Part shown: one piece after another, positions 36,411-48,779 of the stretch
Layout: every line of letters starts with the position of its first letter
Position numbering within the stretch: the first letter of the stretch is position 1
Assembly (NCBI RefSeq): GCF_003473485.1
Contig: NC_053046.1
Span: 39,393,832-39,457,831, forward strand
Direction of reading: 5' to 3'
DNA length: 64,000 nucleotides
Source of the DNA: Medicago truncatula
Lineage: Eukaryota > Streptophyta > Magnoliopsida > Fabales > Fabaceae
Notes under the pieces: generated by a model
What the model saw: only the letters and a program-made list of their open reading frames with translations
What the model was told of the DNA's origin: nothing
Databases searched by the model: none
Position numbers and translations under genes: made by a program

Positions 36411-38066
36411 CTAGACTTTCCACCCGTGCTGCCGCACGGGTCATATACATTGTAGATATAGTAGACAAAAACAAATCTCAATGCATATCAAAGAGAATGA
36501 AATATGTGGTCCCAAATATATGCAGATGTTGGAATTCGAACCTCAGACACCACGCTTATTCACCAAAAAAATATTAATTTTTATCAATCGTGTGTTACTT
36601 CATTCTTTTGTTAAAATTATATGTCAATATTATATTATTGGTATGTTACTTCATATTTTTCTTCTTTTTTTTGAAAAAATGTTACTTCATTCTTTTGTAA
36701 AAATTATATGTTAATGTTATATTATGTACCTAAAAATAGTTCATTCTTAACCTCAACATGTAAAATGTTTTATTTAAATAATTTTCCTTTTATCGAATAT
36801 TTGGCCTTTACCGTAAATGATACCCTTTAACTGTTTGTTGAAATGTTTCTTCCACCTGTTTATATAGATTGCAAAATTCAGGTGCATTTTGTGGTAAATA
36901 TTTAACAAAGAGAGTTCAGTTCTAATTTGGATGAAAAGTGTAATATTAACAAAAAAAATGTTGCTATAATCTTTCAAAACCCTTTTATTCCAATAGGGCG
37001 ATTTGTTTTGTTGAAGAAATAGGGCGATTTGTTTTGAAGAAATAGGGGAAATAAAGCGATGCCGATTTGCTTTGTTCATGAAAATAGGAGATTAGGTGTG
37101 AGCATTAGCGTTGTTCATGAAAATAGAAGATTAGGTGTGAGCATTAGGGTTAAAACGGTAAAATTATGCAACAGGGTTTAGGTTAAAATTAGGGCTCATG
37201 AAAATATGAGATTAGGTGTGAGCATTAGGGTTGTTCATGAAAATAAAAGATTAGGTGTGAGCATTAGGGTTAAAACGGTAAAATTATGCAACAGGGTTTA
37301 GGTTAAAATTAGGGCTCATGAAAATATAAGATTAGGTGTGAGCATTAGGGTTGTTCATGAAAATATAAGATTAGGTGTGAGCATTAGGGTTAAAACGGTA
37401 AAATTATGCAATAGGATTTAGGTTAAAATTAGGGCTTACGGGTTACCTTTAATATATAAGAAGATTAGGTGAGAGCAATAGGATTGTTCATGAAAATAGG
37501 AGATTAGGTGTGAACATTAGGGTTAAAACAGTAAAATTATGCAATAGGGTTTAGGTTAAAATTAGGGCTTACTTGTTAACTTTAATATATGTGAGCATTA
37601 GGGTTAAAACGGTAAAATTATGCAATAGGATTTAGGTTAAAATTAGGGCTTACGGGTTACCTTTAATATATAAGAAGATTAGGTGAGAGCAATAGGATTG
37701 TTCATGAAAATAGGAGATTAGGTGTGAACATTAGGGTTAAAACAGTAAAATTATGCAATAGGGTTTAGGTTAAAATTAGGGCTTACTTGTTAACTTTAAT
37801 ATATAAGAAGATAAGAAGATTAGGAGAGAGCATTATGATTGTTCATGAAAATAGGAGATTAGGTATGAACATTAGGGTTAAAACAGTAAAATTATGCAAT
37901 AGGGTTTAGGTTAAAATTAGGGCTTACATGTTAACTTTAATATATAAGAAGATTGTTCATGAAAATAGGAGATTAGGTGTGAACATTAGGGTTAAAACAG
38001 TAAAATTATGCAATAGGGTTTAGGTTAAAATTAGGGCTTACTTGTTAACTTTAATATATAAGAAGA
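36411..38066 (-). mobile_element. non-autonomous Helitron, 1656 bp
   Basis: On the minus strand the element begins TCTTCTTATATATTAAAG at 38066 and ends CTAG at 36411. An 8-bp perfect hairpin stem (ACCCGTGC, loop, GCACGGGT; 36422-36441) lies 7 bases before the CTAG. The 5' flanking base is A and the 3' flanking base is T, as expected for insertion between A and T without target duplication. No Rep/helicase coding is present. The 5' half is an array of repeats that each contain a copy of the 5' terminus. Confidence 0.82.
37090..38066 (-). repeat. tandem array of Helitron 5'-end units
   Basis: Units share AATTTTAACCTAAACCCTAT and TTTTAACCCTAATG-type segments (minus strand). The terminus word TCTTCTTATATATTAAAG starts at 38066, 37952, 37811, 37678 and 37464, giving spacings of 114, 141, 133 and 214 bp. 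Left of 37430 the units lack the terminus word but keep the inner part. The telomere-like TTAGGG words are part of the unit, not telomeric DNA. Confidence 0.85.
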
Positions 38067-41000
38067 TGTGTACAATGTACTCGTTATATTTCATCGTTAT
38101 CTGGTTGGTTTTAGGTCTTGGTTGCTTATTTTTCTATTTATATGTGGTCTCATTTTGCATCATCACTGCATCAATTGTTTTCCCAATTGCAAGAGGAAAG
38201 GGATGATGCATAATGTGACCATGTGGAACTTCAATCCACATATAGAACATATAAGAGAACAAAAAACAAATAACATTGCTTCGTCAAAAACAAAAAATTG
38301 GTTGCATTGTGTTTGCTAGTCGTACTTAACAATATTGCACAAAATAATGGGGAAATGCTGTTTCAAACAGAAGTTGGGGTTACGCTCCGTACCCAAAAAA
38401 AAAAAAAAAATGGGGATGCGTATGTATCACTACTAATGCCAAACCACAATCAACCATATATTCTATATCGTATATCCCTACCTTTTTTTTTTTTTTTGTG
38501 AACATAGCATATTCCACTGATATTAACACTACAAAATTTAGTATACAGCAGCAGAAATAAGAACCCAATACAAAACAATGACCTATCCAAATAATATCTG
38601 TAATCTTCAGCAGCATATCTTTGTGTCAGCTCTGTGGATTAATCAAATATGACATGCCAATATTACCTTCTTAACGTTCAAGGTCTAGGCACAGTTTCAT
38701 GTCGGCCAACCGCCGCATCAAAGATGGAATCCTTCTCAAGCAGTCTGATCAATATCTCTAATGTATGATGATCTCTATTTTTACATAAAAATGTAAGCAG
38801 CATTTCAAAATGTTCGTATATATATGGTGATAATTATGCATTCAATCTGACCCAAATATAAATACCGGGATAAAATATTAACCCTTCTTATATACAACTT
38901 AAAACCATGTTGACATTGTACAAAAATAGTATTTTTAAGATAAAAGTAGGATATATATTTCAGAAGAAAATAACTATCTTTTGCAGTCAGTTTTTTTATA
39001 TATAAATTAAAAAAAATAAAAAACACGGCTCTCGCAGTTTATCAGATAACAAATTCATCAAAGCCAAAAAGATATAAATTGGGCAATGTTGTTTTCTTCC
39101 ACAAAAAACAATAAAACTGAAATTCTGTGTGAAATTCATTAAGCCCAAATTGGTGATAGTTGAAGAATATCTTTAAAAATCAATTGAGATTCTGTAAGTT
39201 AAAAGAAGGCAAGTTCCCAAACTTTCCCAGATAGTCAATAGTTAAAGAAAAGATCATACCCATGGTGAACTCAAAAGACGTAGACAACACCGCATCCATC
39301 TGATTTCCCTACTCCAAACAGGGTACACTTGCATGCAGTGAGAGCATCACCACCCACCAAGTGTGGCCACTTTTAGCCTTGGAAGTGAATAGCACAATGC
39401 AAGCTCCATCAGTGGATGCAGATGATATAATTTACAAGCAGATTCTAGCATGTTATGCGGCAAGTGTCTATGTGTCTGCCAAGCCAACTTCTCAAGCAAA
39501 TAAAATATGGTGTGATTGATATGCTGTTAGGATATCCTAACAACTTGCTAAATAAAGTTACATAAATAATAAGCTCACTTATTAAAGCAAAATAGAAAGG
39601 AAAAAATAGGCATTGGGAACACATGCCATTGAGTACCTAAAAAAAGAGGGCTGGTTTTTGAAGGTATGGGTATAAAATGATAAAAGTCTTATGGTAAAGA
39701 TCAAAACCTTCATTGAGGAAGGAGAAAGAAAAATAGTTTATTTAAAACTCGAAAGCTCGTCTCAGTTGAATAATATAAAATGAGGAATGGTTTCAAAAGA
39801 CAGTTCGAGTAAAGGAAAAAGTTTTTAATGTTTATTCATTATCATGCTCAATCCATTCTAAATCCGCAACCCAAAAATTCAAGGAAAGTAATTGAAATGA
39901 GTTCAATCAAAGACCCCGAAGATATAAACATTGAAATGATAGACGGGCTGAGATGTATATAACTATATAATAGGCATACACCATAAGCATAAAAAATAAC
40001 CAGAACCACAAAACTCCCATGATGTATTCTTTTCTTTAAGATAAGAACATTGATTATACTTCGCAAAAAAGCTGGTAATCCTCATAAATCATAGTCAAAT
40101 GAAAGAGACATGTAAAATTCATAACTTACACATTTCCAAGTCATGCTTTATGAAGCTAAACAACAATGATAAAACATAATTAGAAATCCAGATAAATATA
40201 AGGTCTACAGCACACATATAAATTATTGTAACAAAGTTTTCTCTGCCCCAACATTCAAAACATTCCTCAATTCCACAAAGGAGCAAGAGGTACTACATGA
40301 TTTAAAAAAAAGTCGGGCAAAAATCTTCTACGATAGAAATTTAAAATACAGGTTTCAGAATCCGGTTCTTTAGTAACCAAATAGTAATTTAAAATTACAA
40401 ATTTAAAAGATGCATTTGAATAGGGCCTGGTACTTCAGAAGAATCAGCAGAGTCCAAAACAAAATGTTTGATGCATCTATGAGAGTATCTGCACAGTGAA
40501 TACATAGAGTTTAAAAAGACTAATTTCAAAAAGAATATGATATCTCAAAAGTCATACCTCTGATGCTGCAAAATAGATTTTCAAGATCCTTAGTGGTTTC
40601 AAACAATTCCAAGCATAGTTATAAGTTGTTTATTCAATAAAAAAAGGTATGACAATATATGTTAAAAGGGTTGTGCACGAACTTGTGAATCAAAGAACTT
40701 ATGTAGATACAGAAACTTGATGAAAATAGAGCACAAAAGAAAAATAATTAACAGTTGTGAAGTTCAAGTTCATTCTTTTATCCTAACAGAATAAAAGTAA
40801 ATATTAAATTCCAAAAAACTACGAAAATTTAATGAGAGTGCGTGTGAAATATGAATTCAATGAAAAACTAAAAGTTGAGCATATTGTAGCCGTAATATCC
40901 AAAACAAGGAACAAAGCCAAGGTGTGTATGCAGTGTGACTACTACGAAAAAGATAAAACTGTTGAGCATATTGTAGCCGCAATAACCAAAACAAGGAACA

Positions 41001-41308
41001 GAGCCATGTTTTGGTAAACTGATTACGGACACGAGATACCAGCAAAGTACACAAGGATCTTTTTTCCATTGGTAAGCATGCTTAAATCAAGTAAAATGAA
41101 TGCAAATACACTTGGCATACACAACAAAGTCCCAACACAATTAGAGATTTTACACATCAAGTGTATAAACACCCAAAACCAACTAGATAAGTTCAACAAT
41201 CTCATGCAACAACCTAACCCTTCACAGACATATCTAATATAAATAACATGAATTGGTTTAAACACAGAATCAGCAACAAATGAATGAAACAAAATACCAG
41301 CAACTCAC
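38067..41308 (-). other. UBA2A downstream region, probable long spliced 3' UTR
   Basis: No protein gene is recognised. Plant UBA2 genes are known for long, intron-containing, alternatively spliced 3' UTRs. The less AT-rich stretch at about 39250-39500 could be such an exon, but no junction was proved. Repeat tracts: poly-A/T runs at 38396 and 38482, and a direct repeat at 40860-41015 in which GAGCATATTGTAGCCG and AAAACAAGGAACA recur about 96 bp apart. Confidence 0.35.
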
Positions 41309-42802
41309 CTAGTGACCCATGTAAGGAGCGCCACCGGGACCAGGATGAGGTCTAACACCACCGCTTTGCCCCAGCTGAGGATTCTGGTACTGTGGCTGCA
41401 ACCCAGGCTGGCCATATCCCATAGCAGCCTGATTGCCATACGCAGCAGGAGGACCAGCTTGATTCACAGGCGCACCACCAAGACCTCCAAGCAAATTCCC
41501 AAGCCCCAATCCAGCTCCTTGATTAGCAAGCAAAGCGGACAAAGCCTGTCCAAGTGCCGGATTCAATCCCTGAGGCGGCACACCCGCATTGTAACCACCA
41601 GCAGCAGGACCAGTAGGAGCCATTAAGTGACCACCATGTGATGGGCCACCACCACCATGTGAATACTTCTTTTCTTTCCTCGGATTGTAGTGACCACCAC
41701 CACCACCATGATGGTGATGATGCGAATGATGAGGCTGATGATGATGTTGCTGCTGATAATGACCCCCCTTGTTGTAACCCTTAGGACCATCAACAGCCTT
41801 CTGACAATACAAAGTATGCCCCTCAAACACCTTATTCGGCTCTTCCAACGCCTTCTTAGCACTCTCTACCGTCTTATAAACAAAGAGCGCAAAACCTTTC
41901 GGCTTCCCAGTCGCCTTATCCAACCCCAATGGGCCATCATCCACCTCTCCAAACTGCTTGAAAAACTCAAGCAGCTTCTGAGGATCAATATCAGAACTCA
42001 CATTACTCACAAAAATCTTCCTTTGAGTATACTCAGACACCGGTGGCGCATTCGGTGGTGGGGCCGGAACAGGTCCAGCGGAAGCCAATTGACACGATGT
42101 AGTCCTATTCCCAATCACTTTCTGAGGCTGCTTCAACGCACGACGACACCCAGTCCGATGCTTAAACAAAATAAATGCATATCCCTTTGATTTTCCAGAT
42201 GCCTTGTCAGTCACAGCCTTACAATCCTCAATTTCACCGTACTTCGAAAACGTGGTGGTTAGCGTTTCAGCGGTAGCATCCCATCCAAGACCGTGAACGA
42301 AGATTTTCCGGTGAGCGGGGTCCACATCAGCCAGCTGACGAACATTCTCAGACAGATCTGGATACTTCTCAACCGCTTGTTTCACAAGCGCGTGTAATTG
42401 CTCCTTCGTGAATGGTTCTAGAAGCTTCTCAACAGGTTCATCTTCCAATTCAAGATCTTCCTCTTCTTCTCCGTTATTGTTTTCACCACCACCGTTAGCT
42501 TCCACCGTCACAGTCTGCTCCGACACGGCAGCGTTGTTTGAAGCTTCACCGCCATCTTGTTGTTGCTGGTTTTCTAGGGTTTCGTCTTCTCCTTGTTGAT
42601 CATCCTCTTCTTCTTCTGCTACCTCTTCTTCTGGTTCTTCTTCACCTTCACCTTCGTTTTGAGGTTGATCTTCTTCAATCGGTGTGTTTTCTTCTTCTTG
42701 TGTTGTTGGTTCTTCTTCGGCTACTTCTTCTTGTTGTGGTTCGGGTTCAGCTTGTTTGGTGGGTTCAGGGTCAGAAGATCGAAGCTTTCGTTTCTTAGCC
42801 AT
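41309..42802 (-). CDS. UBA2A: UBP1-associated protein 2A-type RNA-binding protein
   Basis: Single-exon 497-aa frame. Residues 1-125 are a strongly acidic Glu/Gln-rich region after a basic KKRKLR start (possible nuclear signal). RRM1 spans about 164-240 with RNP2 KIFVHGL and RNP1 KGYAFILF; RRM2 spans about 260-336 with RNP2 KIFVSNV and RNP1 KGFALFVY. A His/Gly-rich segment and a Gly/Ala/Gln-rich tail ending GGAPYMGH follow, the same ending as Arabidopsis UBA2a. The length is close to that family (about 480 aa). UBA2 proteins are nuclear, bind U-rich mRNA and interact with UBP1; the Vicia homologue AKIP1 is an ABA-kinase target. The ATG context CACCGCCATGGC is good. Frames on the opposite strand are shadows of the repetitive coding sequence. 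Confidence 0.95.
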   Translation of the reverse strand: MAKKRKLRSSDPEPTKQAEPEPQQEEVAEEEPTTQEEENTPIEEDQPQNEGEGEEEPEEEVAEEEEDDQQGEDETLENQQQQDGGEASNNAAVSEQTVTVEANGGGENNNGEEEEDLELEDEPVEKLLEPFTKEQLHALVKQAVEKYPDLSENVRQLADVDPAHRKIFVHGLGWDATAETLTTTFSKYGEIEDCKAVTDKASGKSKGYAFILFKHRTGCRRALKQPQKVIGNRTTSCQLASAGPVPAPPPNAPPVSEYTQRKIFVSNVSSDIDPQKLLEFFKQFGEVDDGPLGLDKATGKPKGFALFVYKTVESAKKALEEPNKVFEGHTLYCQKAVDGPKGYNKGGHYQQQHHHQPHHSHHHHHGGGGGHYNPRKEKKYSHGGGGPSHGGHLMAPTGPAAGGYNAGVPPQGLNPALGQALSALLANQGAGLGLGNLLGGLGGAPVNQAGPPAAYGNQAAMGYGQPGLQPQYQNPQLGQSGGVRPHPGPGGAPYMGH

Positions 42803-44229
42803 GGCGGTGATTGAATCGAAATTAGGGTTAGGGTTTGGTGAAACAGAGAGAGAAAGGGGAAAATTAGTGGCTATTATGTGAAGAGAGAAAGAAAGTGATT
42901 GTAATGATGAGAACGATGGTGAGAAAAATTATTATATAATTAATTAATACTATTTGCTTTTGGGCTGGGCTTTTACCTAACAAGAAGAAATTGGCCCATG
43001 AGAAATTAGGTTTTTTTTTTTTTGAATTTACTTTATTGATTTTCAGAATATTCTTCCTTTTTTATTTTCAGAATATTCTTCCTTTTTTATGTAATCTTTG
43101 TTTTGTCTTTTGGTACATTTTATATATCTTGTAGATATTTTATTAGGGTTGGTGTTTAAAGTTTTCTTTCCTTTATGTATTTGTAAGTGGTTTCTCTTTG
43201 AATTTTTATGTTTTAGGGTAATTTGTATAATCGTCCTTTTTTGGCTCTTTGTTTATGATTGAGTGTTTGTATATATGATAAGGATAAAAAAAAGTTGTTT
43301 TACCTGAAGTGAATGCATTTGTTAAGTAGGTTAAGCACTCTTGGGGTTTTATGAGAAGTAAAATGTTAGGGTCACATCCATAATTTTTTTATTTATTTAC
43401 CGGTAATAGGAAGTCCCAATTGCTAAATAACATTTTCTTTTAATAATTCAACAAAAACTCCATGGCCACTATTGTCAAAAAAAAAAAAAAAAAAAACTCC
43501 ATTGCCACTGTTTTATCACATCTCTTCATGACACCTTCTTTTAATTTATCCGTGACTTCTATCCTTCTTATCTGTCCAGAGCTTTTTGTAACGCAAGAGA
43601 TCTATCTTTTTTATTTGATCTTACTCATCTCCTTAAGTTTGGTAATTAGAAAAAATCAGTTGTGGGATTGATTGGTATGCAACGAGCAGATGCGTGATGT
43701 GACATGTATCATTCTTGCTAATAACCATGGTAAAGATGATGTGAACTTGTTCAGGTTTAACTATCCAAAGCCAATGTACGGCTTACATGCACATTAGGTA
43801 TAGTACCGTCATCTTGGAAGATGCCTAGATAACACCATGATCAATCACTTCGCCATCTTTCCCAAGTAGTTCTACTCGTCACATCCATTATGAAATTGAT
43901 AACACCATATTTTGTTTTTTGCTCGCTTAGACTAAGTAGAGACGCCAATATTTTTTGCACTCATGATAAAAAATAAAGAACACTTCAAAAGATAGTTCTA
44001 GAATATTTAATGTGATATTTGATTTGTGATTAATGATTTGATTAATATTTGTTTATATTGTTATGCTAAGTTTTTCTTTTAAAACCCTCAAAATTTTCCA
44101 ACATATGACCGCTGGAAAATTGAGATCGAAAAATGTTCCTCAAAGAGTTAGACATCACAACAACAAACAAAATATAAAAAAATAATATGAAGAGTTGAGA
44201 ATTGTATGAGTGTTTATTTTTCAAGATAA
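42803..44229. other. UBA2A leader/promoter and intergenic DNA
   Basis: The first about 130 bp (GAGA-rich) are probably the UBA2A 5' UTR. A short direct repeat of TTCAGAATATTCTTCCTTTT lies at 43040-43090. No further gene is visible. Confidence 0.4.
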
Positions 44230-44237
44230 CTTCTAAG

Positions 44238-44835
44238 TAGGGGTGGGAATAGGCCAGGCCAGGCCAGACTTTGATAGGCCTGAGCCTGGCCTACGAAGTA
44301 AATCACAAGTCTGAGCCTGGCCTATGGCCTATCATAGGCCGTTTTTCCAGGTCTGACCTGGCCTATTTAAAAGCTTGGACTGGCCTGAAAGCCTACTTAC
44401 ATGCCTACTTCATATTAAGGTCATCAAATAGTTCATTTGGCCTACTAAATAGGATAAACATGTCTTAAAGCCTACTTAAAAGCCTATTTCACTACAAGTA
44501 AATTTCAACTAGATTAAAGTCTACATAAAAGCCAATAACAACAAAGTCTATTAAGGGACTAATAGATAGAGAAAAATATGTTTATATTTTTAATATATGC
44601 AATTATTTTAATATAAAAAAATATTTTTTAATAAATAAGTATTAATAGCCCCGCCTATTAGGCTTAACAATCTTTTTTTGAAGCCTAAATTTGACCTATT
44701 TAACTAAACAAGCTTTCTAAAAAGCCTAAGTCTATGCCTATCTACTAAACAGTCCAGGCCAGGTCAAGCCAAAACAGGTCAAAACAGGCCAGGCCGTAGA
44801 CCCCTGTAGATCGGCCTGACCTATTCCCAACCCAA
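44238..44835. mobile_element. non-autonomous hAT-type element, 598 bp
   Basis: The left end TAGGGGTGGGAATAGG and inverted right end TTGGGTTGGGAATAGG are flanked by an 8-bp target duplication CTTCTAAG (44230-44237 and 44836-44843). The interior is full of AGGCC/GGCCT words (AGGCCTGAGCCTGGCCTA) on both strands and has no transposase. Confidence 0.82.
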
Positions 44836-44843
44836 CTTCTAAG

Positions 44844-45479
44844 CTCCAATGAACACAAATTTTATAGGACATTATTTTTTACCATACGAGTGTCATAAGA
44901 TGGGGTTCGTATTTGTTTTTCCAAAATAAGAGAAAAATATTATTTTTGAATTATACCACACACTAATCAATTAACGAGAAGTCGTAATCAATTAGTAGAG
45001 TTAAAACATGATGATTGTATAGTACAAACTTTTGTTTTTGTAAGGGTGTCTAGTACAAACCTCTTACATTAATTGATCTGTTTTTTTTTTTTTTGTTACA
45101 CTAATTTTAAGGTGAGGAGATGGTGCCCCAGTCCAAAATAGGGAAGACCTTTGGGCTCGATCAGTGTAATAAGTAATAAATTAATCTCATTCCTAATGAA
45201 TTAGATGTTATAAAGTGATATTACACATCTCTAGTTAATATACACTGATGTCTAAATATGCAAACATCTAACAACTACTACAAGACAAAGTAAAATAAAG
45301 AATAATGCTAATAAGTGTCTTTAAGACAAAATAAGTTAATTTGTCAGAAAATGCAAGAATAACCGATCAAGAAATAAAAAATGCAAGAACAATAATTAAC
45401 ACCAGTTAACACTTTCCAAATACTAACCATCTACTTTCTCATATATTGTCACTGAGAATATGATTGGTCAAATATCTTA
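44844..45479. other. spacer between two hAT-type elements
   Basis: No gene recognised. Confidence 0.45.
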
Positions 45480-45487
45480 TTTTCATG

Positions 45488-45910
45488 CAAGGATGGACAA
45501 AGTTCACTTTAGATGAAAACTATGTCAAAATTGAACCGAGCCATAATGCAATAGTTTAAACCAAACTGAACTGGTTTTCAAAATAGTTAACTTTTTTGAT
45601 TAATAAAAAAAATTGAACTGAATTACTGCTTTAGTTCATCTTCTTTTTCTTTTCTTTTCTGGTGATAAAGAAAGCTCAACGACTCCTTATTTTACAAGAG
45701 TTGGTGGAACCTCTTGAATTCCATTTTATTGTGACAAAATTTATGAATGGGAATTTTCCTCCGCCATGATTGATAACCTGTGTGATTAGTAACTGATACT
45801 TACAATACAGTTCAATTTTGAACTTTTACACACCGGTTCAGTTTAATATTGGGTCAGTTCGGTTTAGTTCAACAGTTTGGTTCAGTTTTTGGTTTTTATG
45901 CCCACCCCTA
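45488..45910. mobile_element. non-autonomous hAT-type element, 423 bp
   Basis: The left end CAAGGATGGACA and inverted right end TAGGGGTGGGCA are flanked by the 8-bp duplication TTTTCATG (45480-45487 and 45911-45918). The right half is rich in GGTTCAGTTT/GGTTTAGTTC words with complements in the left half. No coding capacity. Confidence 0.75.
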
Positions 45911-46084
45911 TTTTCATGTATTATTCACTTTCTTGTAGAATTTTTTCATAAGAAATTGCAGTGATATACTGCTATGTATATAAAATGTAAGTGTCCTAGC
46001 GCTTAATCATAGTATTTTCATAAACTAGTTGCTTCAATCTTCTTTTCACACAACTGAATTGACACATGAATTGGCCAGAAATGG

Positions 46085-46232
46085 ATGATGATTTCAATGC
46101 AAGTCTGAAGAACTTGGGGTTTCCTTCATTCATGCCTTTAGTTTTTCATCAAATCACAATCCCAACAAGGGGTTTATTGTAAAGGATGCTTGTACTGCTG
46201 GTGCAGAGATTTTTGTTTGCAAGGTAACACAT
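46085..46232 (+). pseudogene. MATH-domain gene fragment
   Basis: One frame reads SLKNLGFPSFMPL; after a one-base shift a second reads NPNKGFIVKDACTAGAEIFV and ends at CK with a GTAACA donor-like site. The order (GF-x-SFMPL, then GFIV-x-D-x-C-x-x-x-AEIFV) matches the second half of plant MATH domains, as in MATH/UBP12-like proteins, which are abundant in legumes. No upstream or downstream exon was recognised. Probably an exon fragment of a dead copy. Confidence 0.5.
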
Positions 46233-48240
46233 GAGAATCAAACAGCTAGCTAAACGTTTCATGGTATCCCACAAATGTTGATCCAACGACTGAATTCAAC
46301 AATTATGATCTTTTTCTAGGACTTGAAAGAAAGACAACATCAAGAATAAAATGTGGGTGCTATGTTTGGAGCCAAAATTCATTTGTTCCCATAAACTACT
46401 TTTTAAATGACATTGGCTTCTCAGAAGTGGCTAATGTATATGAATAGTTGAGAAAGACCTGGATGGGCACGACCCCAAATCAAAATGATTTAGGCACACT
46501 CACAAAACATAGAAAAATTTAAATGAGAATAAAATTAAATGATATTAATTGATGTGTTGAAAGAAGAATGTTTCATTATATCTTGTAACTTTTTCGATCT
46601 TATTTTAAAATTCAGAACAGAGTGCATGAAACATGTCTAACTTATTAATAACATGCATCTAGTAAGTGCTGACAATGATGTTGATCGCTGAATTGAAGAT
46701 TCGAGGGAAGAGAAGGACAAAAGAGAAACATTAGAACCTCCTTCTCATGTATCCCTTTTCCATGTTTAGACTTTTTATTTATTGGTTGATGTATTTATTT
46801 TTTCCTTGTTTCAAATGATTTGCAAATCCATAATCATCAGCAAAACATCAAGAGTAAGTGGTTATGGATTTTTATTATTTCTCGGCCGAACTCTAAATTA
46901 CTAAAGTCCTCTTCTGTTAAAATTTAGATGCTCGAGACCAATATAGACACACACACACATCAATTGATTAAGTCATGAACTTCCTTATCAAGTCAACTAT
47001 CTCATTCACAACAACCACACCATCCACCAAAAGCATACATTTGATAAAAGTTGACCAATCAAGGGATATTAACTTATCCATCACACGACCAATCTATTAG
47101 CCAAAATCTAGCCACCAATTCATAAAAGACCACAACAAATAGTTCGGTCGGAAATCACTCAAATTTTGAGTTAAGGCAACCTTTGGGACCAGGGTCACAA
47201 AAAAGGAAGAGAAACTATGAGGCAAGGTGGCATTAAGATGAAACTGCCGAAACATGATCCTGACATCACCTTTCAGATAAGGCTACAATCTTTTAAAGAA
47301 GGAGAAATTGAAATCATCGAGACATACATTGAAAATCACAAAAATTTCCAACTCTTTAGCACCAAAGGACCGGAAAAGTTTTCTTCTCTTTCAGAGTTAT
47401 AATAACAAACTAAACCTCGCAAAATAGCACACAACTTCCTCACGAACCCCCACTACCTCCTTTTACTCACCTCTTGTCTACATTCAAAGCGAGAATATAA
47501 TTCTTTCTACCATGCTGCTTCACACTTAATGGAAGAATTTGGAATTTGCCTCAACTTCCTTCAACCTCACATCAGATCTTTCAAAAACTTGGGTCTCCTT
47601 GATTCTTAATAGCTCCCACAAGTCTACACTAGTTTTACAACATGTTGCACTATCGACAAAAGATTAATCACATGCTTCCACTTAACCATATAACAAATTC
47701 ATCTCATCTACGAGTTTATATATCAGAAAGTATAGATTACCAAACACCTATTTACTCCAACTCTTGAGCACTCCTTTTAAATCATTTATTTCTTTAAGAG
47801 TGAAAGTTGTCCAATTTGAATGATTAGAAGAATTTCAACTTTGAAGAACCAACTCAAAAATAAAAACTCGAATGATCTAACTAGATATCGTTGAATATAA
47901 AAGGTTTCTGATCCCACAAATAAAAAGAGTAGTTAAGATGTGTTACTTGTTCAAAACATCCTTAAACAAGAACCATGTTTTAAATAACTTATCTATATCC
48001 TACAAAATTTAATCAAAAAATTGAAGGGTACATATCAATCAATCAACATAAAAATTAGAGATAAAAAATTACATAAATTTTTTAGAAAAAATAAAAACAA
48101 AATTTAAAAAATTCATAGAATGATAAACTTATTTTAATTTAATCAAATAGAAGCACCATCGCTTTCAACATCGTACTACTTTTCCAAATTATTTCTCATG
48201 ATAGAAAAATACTAATTTCATTTCTGATCAGACACAACAA
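46233..48240. other. intergenic DNA upstream of the bZIP gene
   Basis: No gene is supported. A 61-codon frame at 47217-47402 has no recognisable features. Confidence 0.4.
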
Positions 48241-48249
48241 ACAATACAA

Positions 48250-48460
48250 TCATCAAAATCCAACGTTTCTGTCTGAATTCAACACACTCAAATTTTGCTG
48301 CAACGTTCCTGTTCTGTTCTGTGTTTTTCTTCCACTTGATTTGCTCGAAATTCGAGTTTGATTTGAAGACACCCCACCAAAAAAATCCATACTTTAATGG
48401 GTTTCTTCCTCTAACTTGTTCAGATTATTGGGTTTCAGATCCTATTTCTTCTCCTTCAGG
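48250..48460 (+). promoter_or_regulatory. probable 5' UTR exon of the bZIP gene
   Basis: A pyrimidine-rich, less AT-rich stretch ends TTCTCCTTCAG before GTCATAATT (a donor-like GT near 48460). An acceptor-like GATGATGACAG precedes GTTTCGTG near 49065, just upstream of the bZIP ATG. This suggests a leader exon and a leader intron of about 600 bp. No transcript evidence is available. Confidence 0.35.
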
Positions 48461-48779
48461 TCATAATTACTCGTTCCTCTTCTTTTTTATGTTCATGGAT
48501 TTCTGTGTAATTTTTAATTTTTTTCACACAATGAATGATTTTGATTAATGGGGTTGATCATGATTTGTGGTATTTCCTAAAAAGGTTAAAACTTGGTGGA
48601 AAAAAATGTACAAAAATGGAAAATTTGTATTCAATTGTTCAATGTGAGTAGTTTTTGTCATGATTTTGCCCAGCTGATGTAACACAACATGGGGCTTGCA
48701 ATAAGGTTGTATTGAGTGTTAGGTTTGTTGGAAAAAGTATGTGAATTTGTTTAAGAAAAAAAAAGAAAAAAGAATCTAG

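Noticed and set aside
36980-38066. TTTAGGG/TTAGGG-rich array as interstitial telomeric DNA
   Set aside because: The words are spaced within longer units and are part of the Helitron 5'-end repeat, not contiguous heptamers.
36980-38066. CRISPR-like array
   Set aside because: Repeat units are long, uneven and eukaryotic-transposon derived; there are no unique spacers.
41312-42881. Several long frames opposite or out of frame with UBA2A (for example 41690-42190 and 42538-42798)
   Set aside because: They are shadows of the repetitive Glu/His/Gly-coding sequence; residue composition is low-complexity and no domain is seen.
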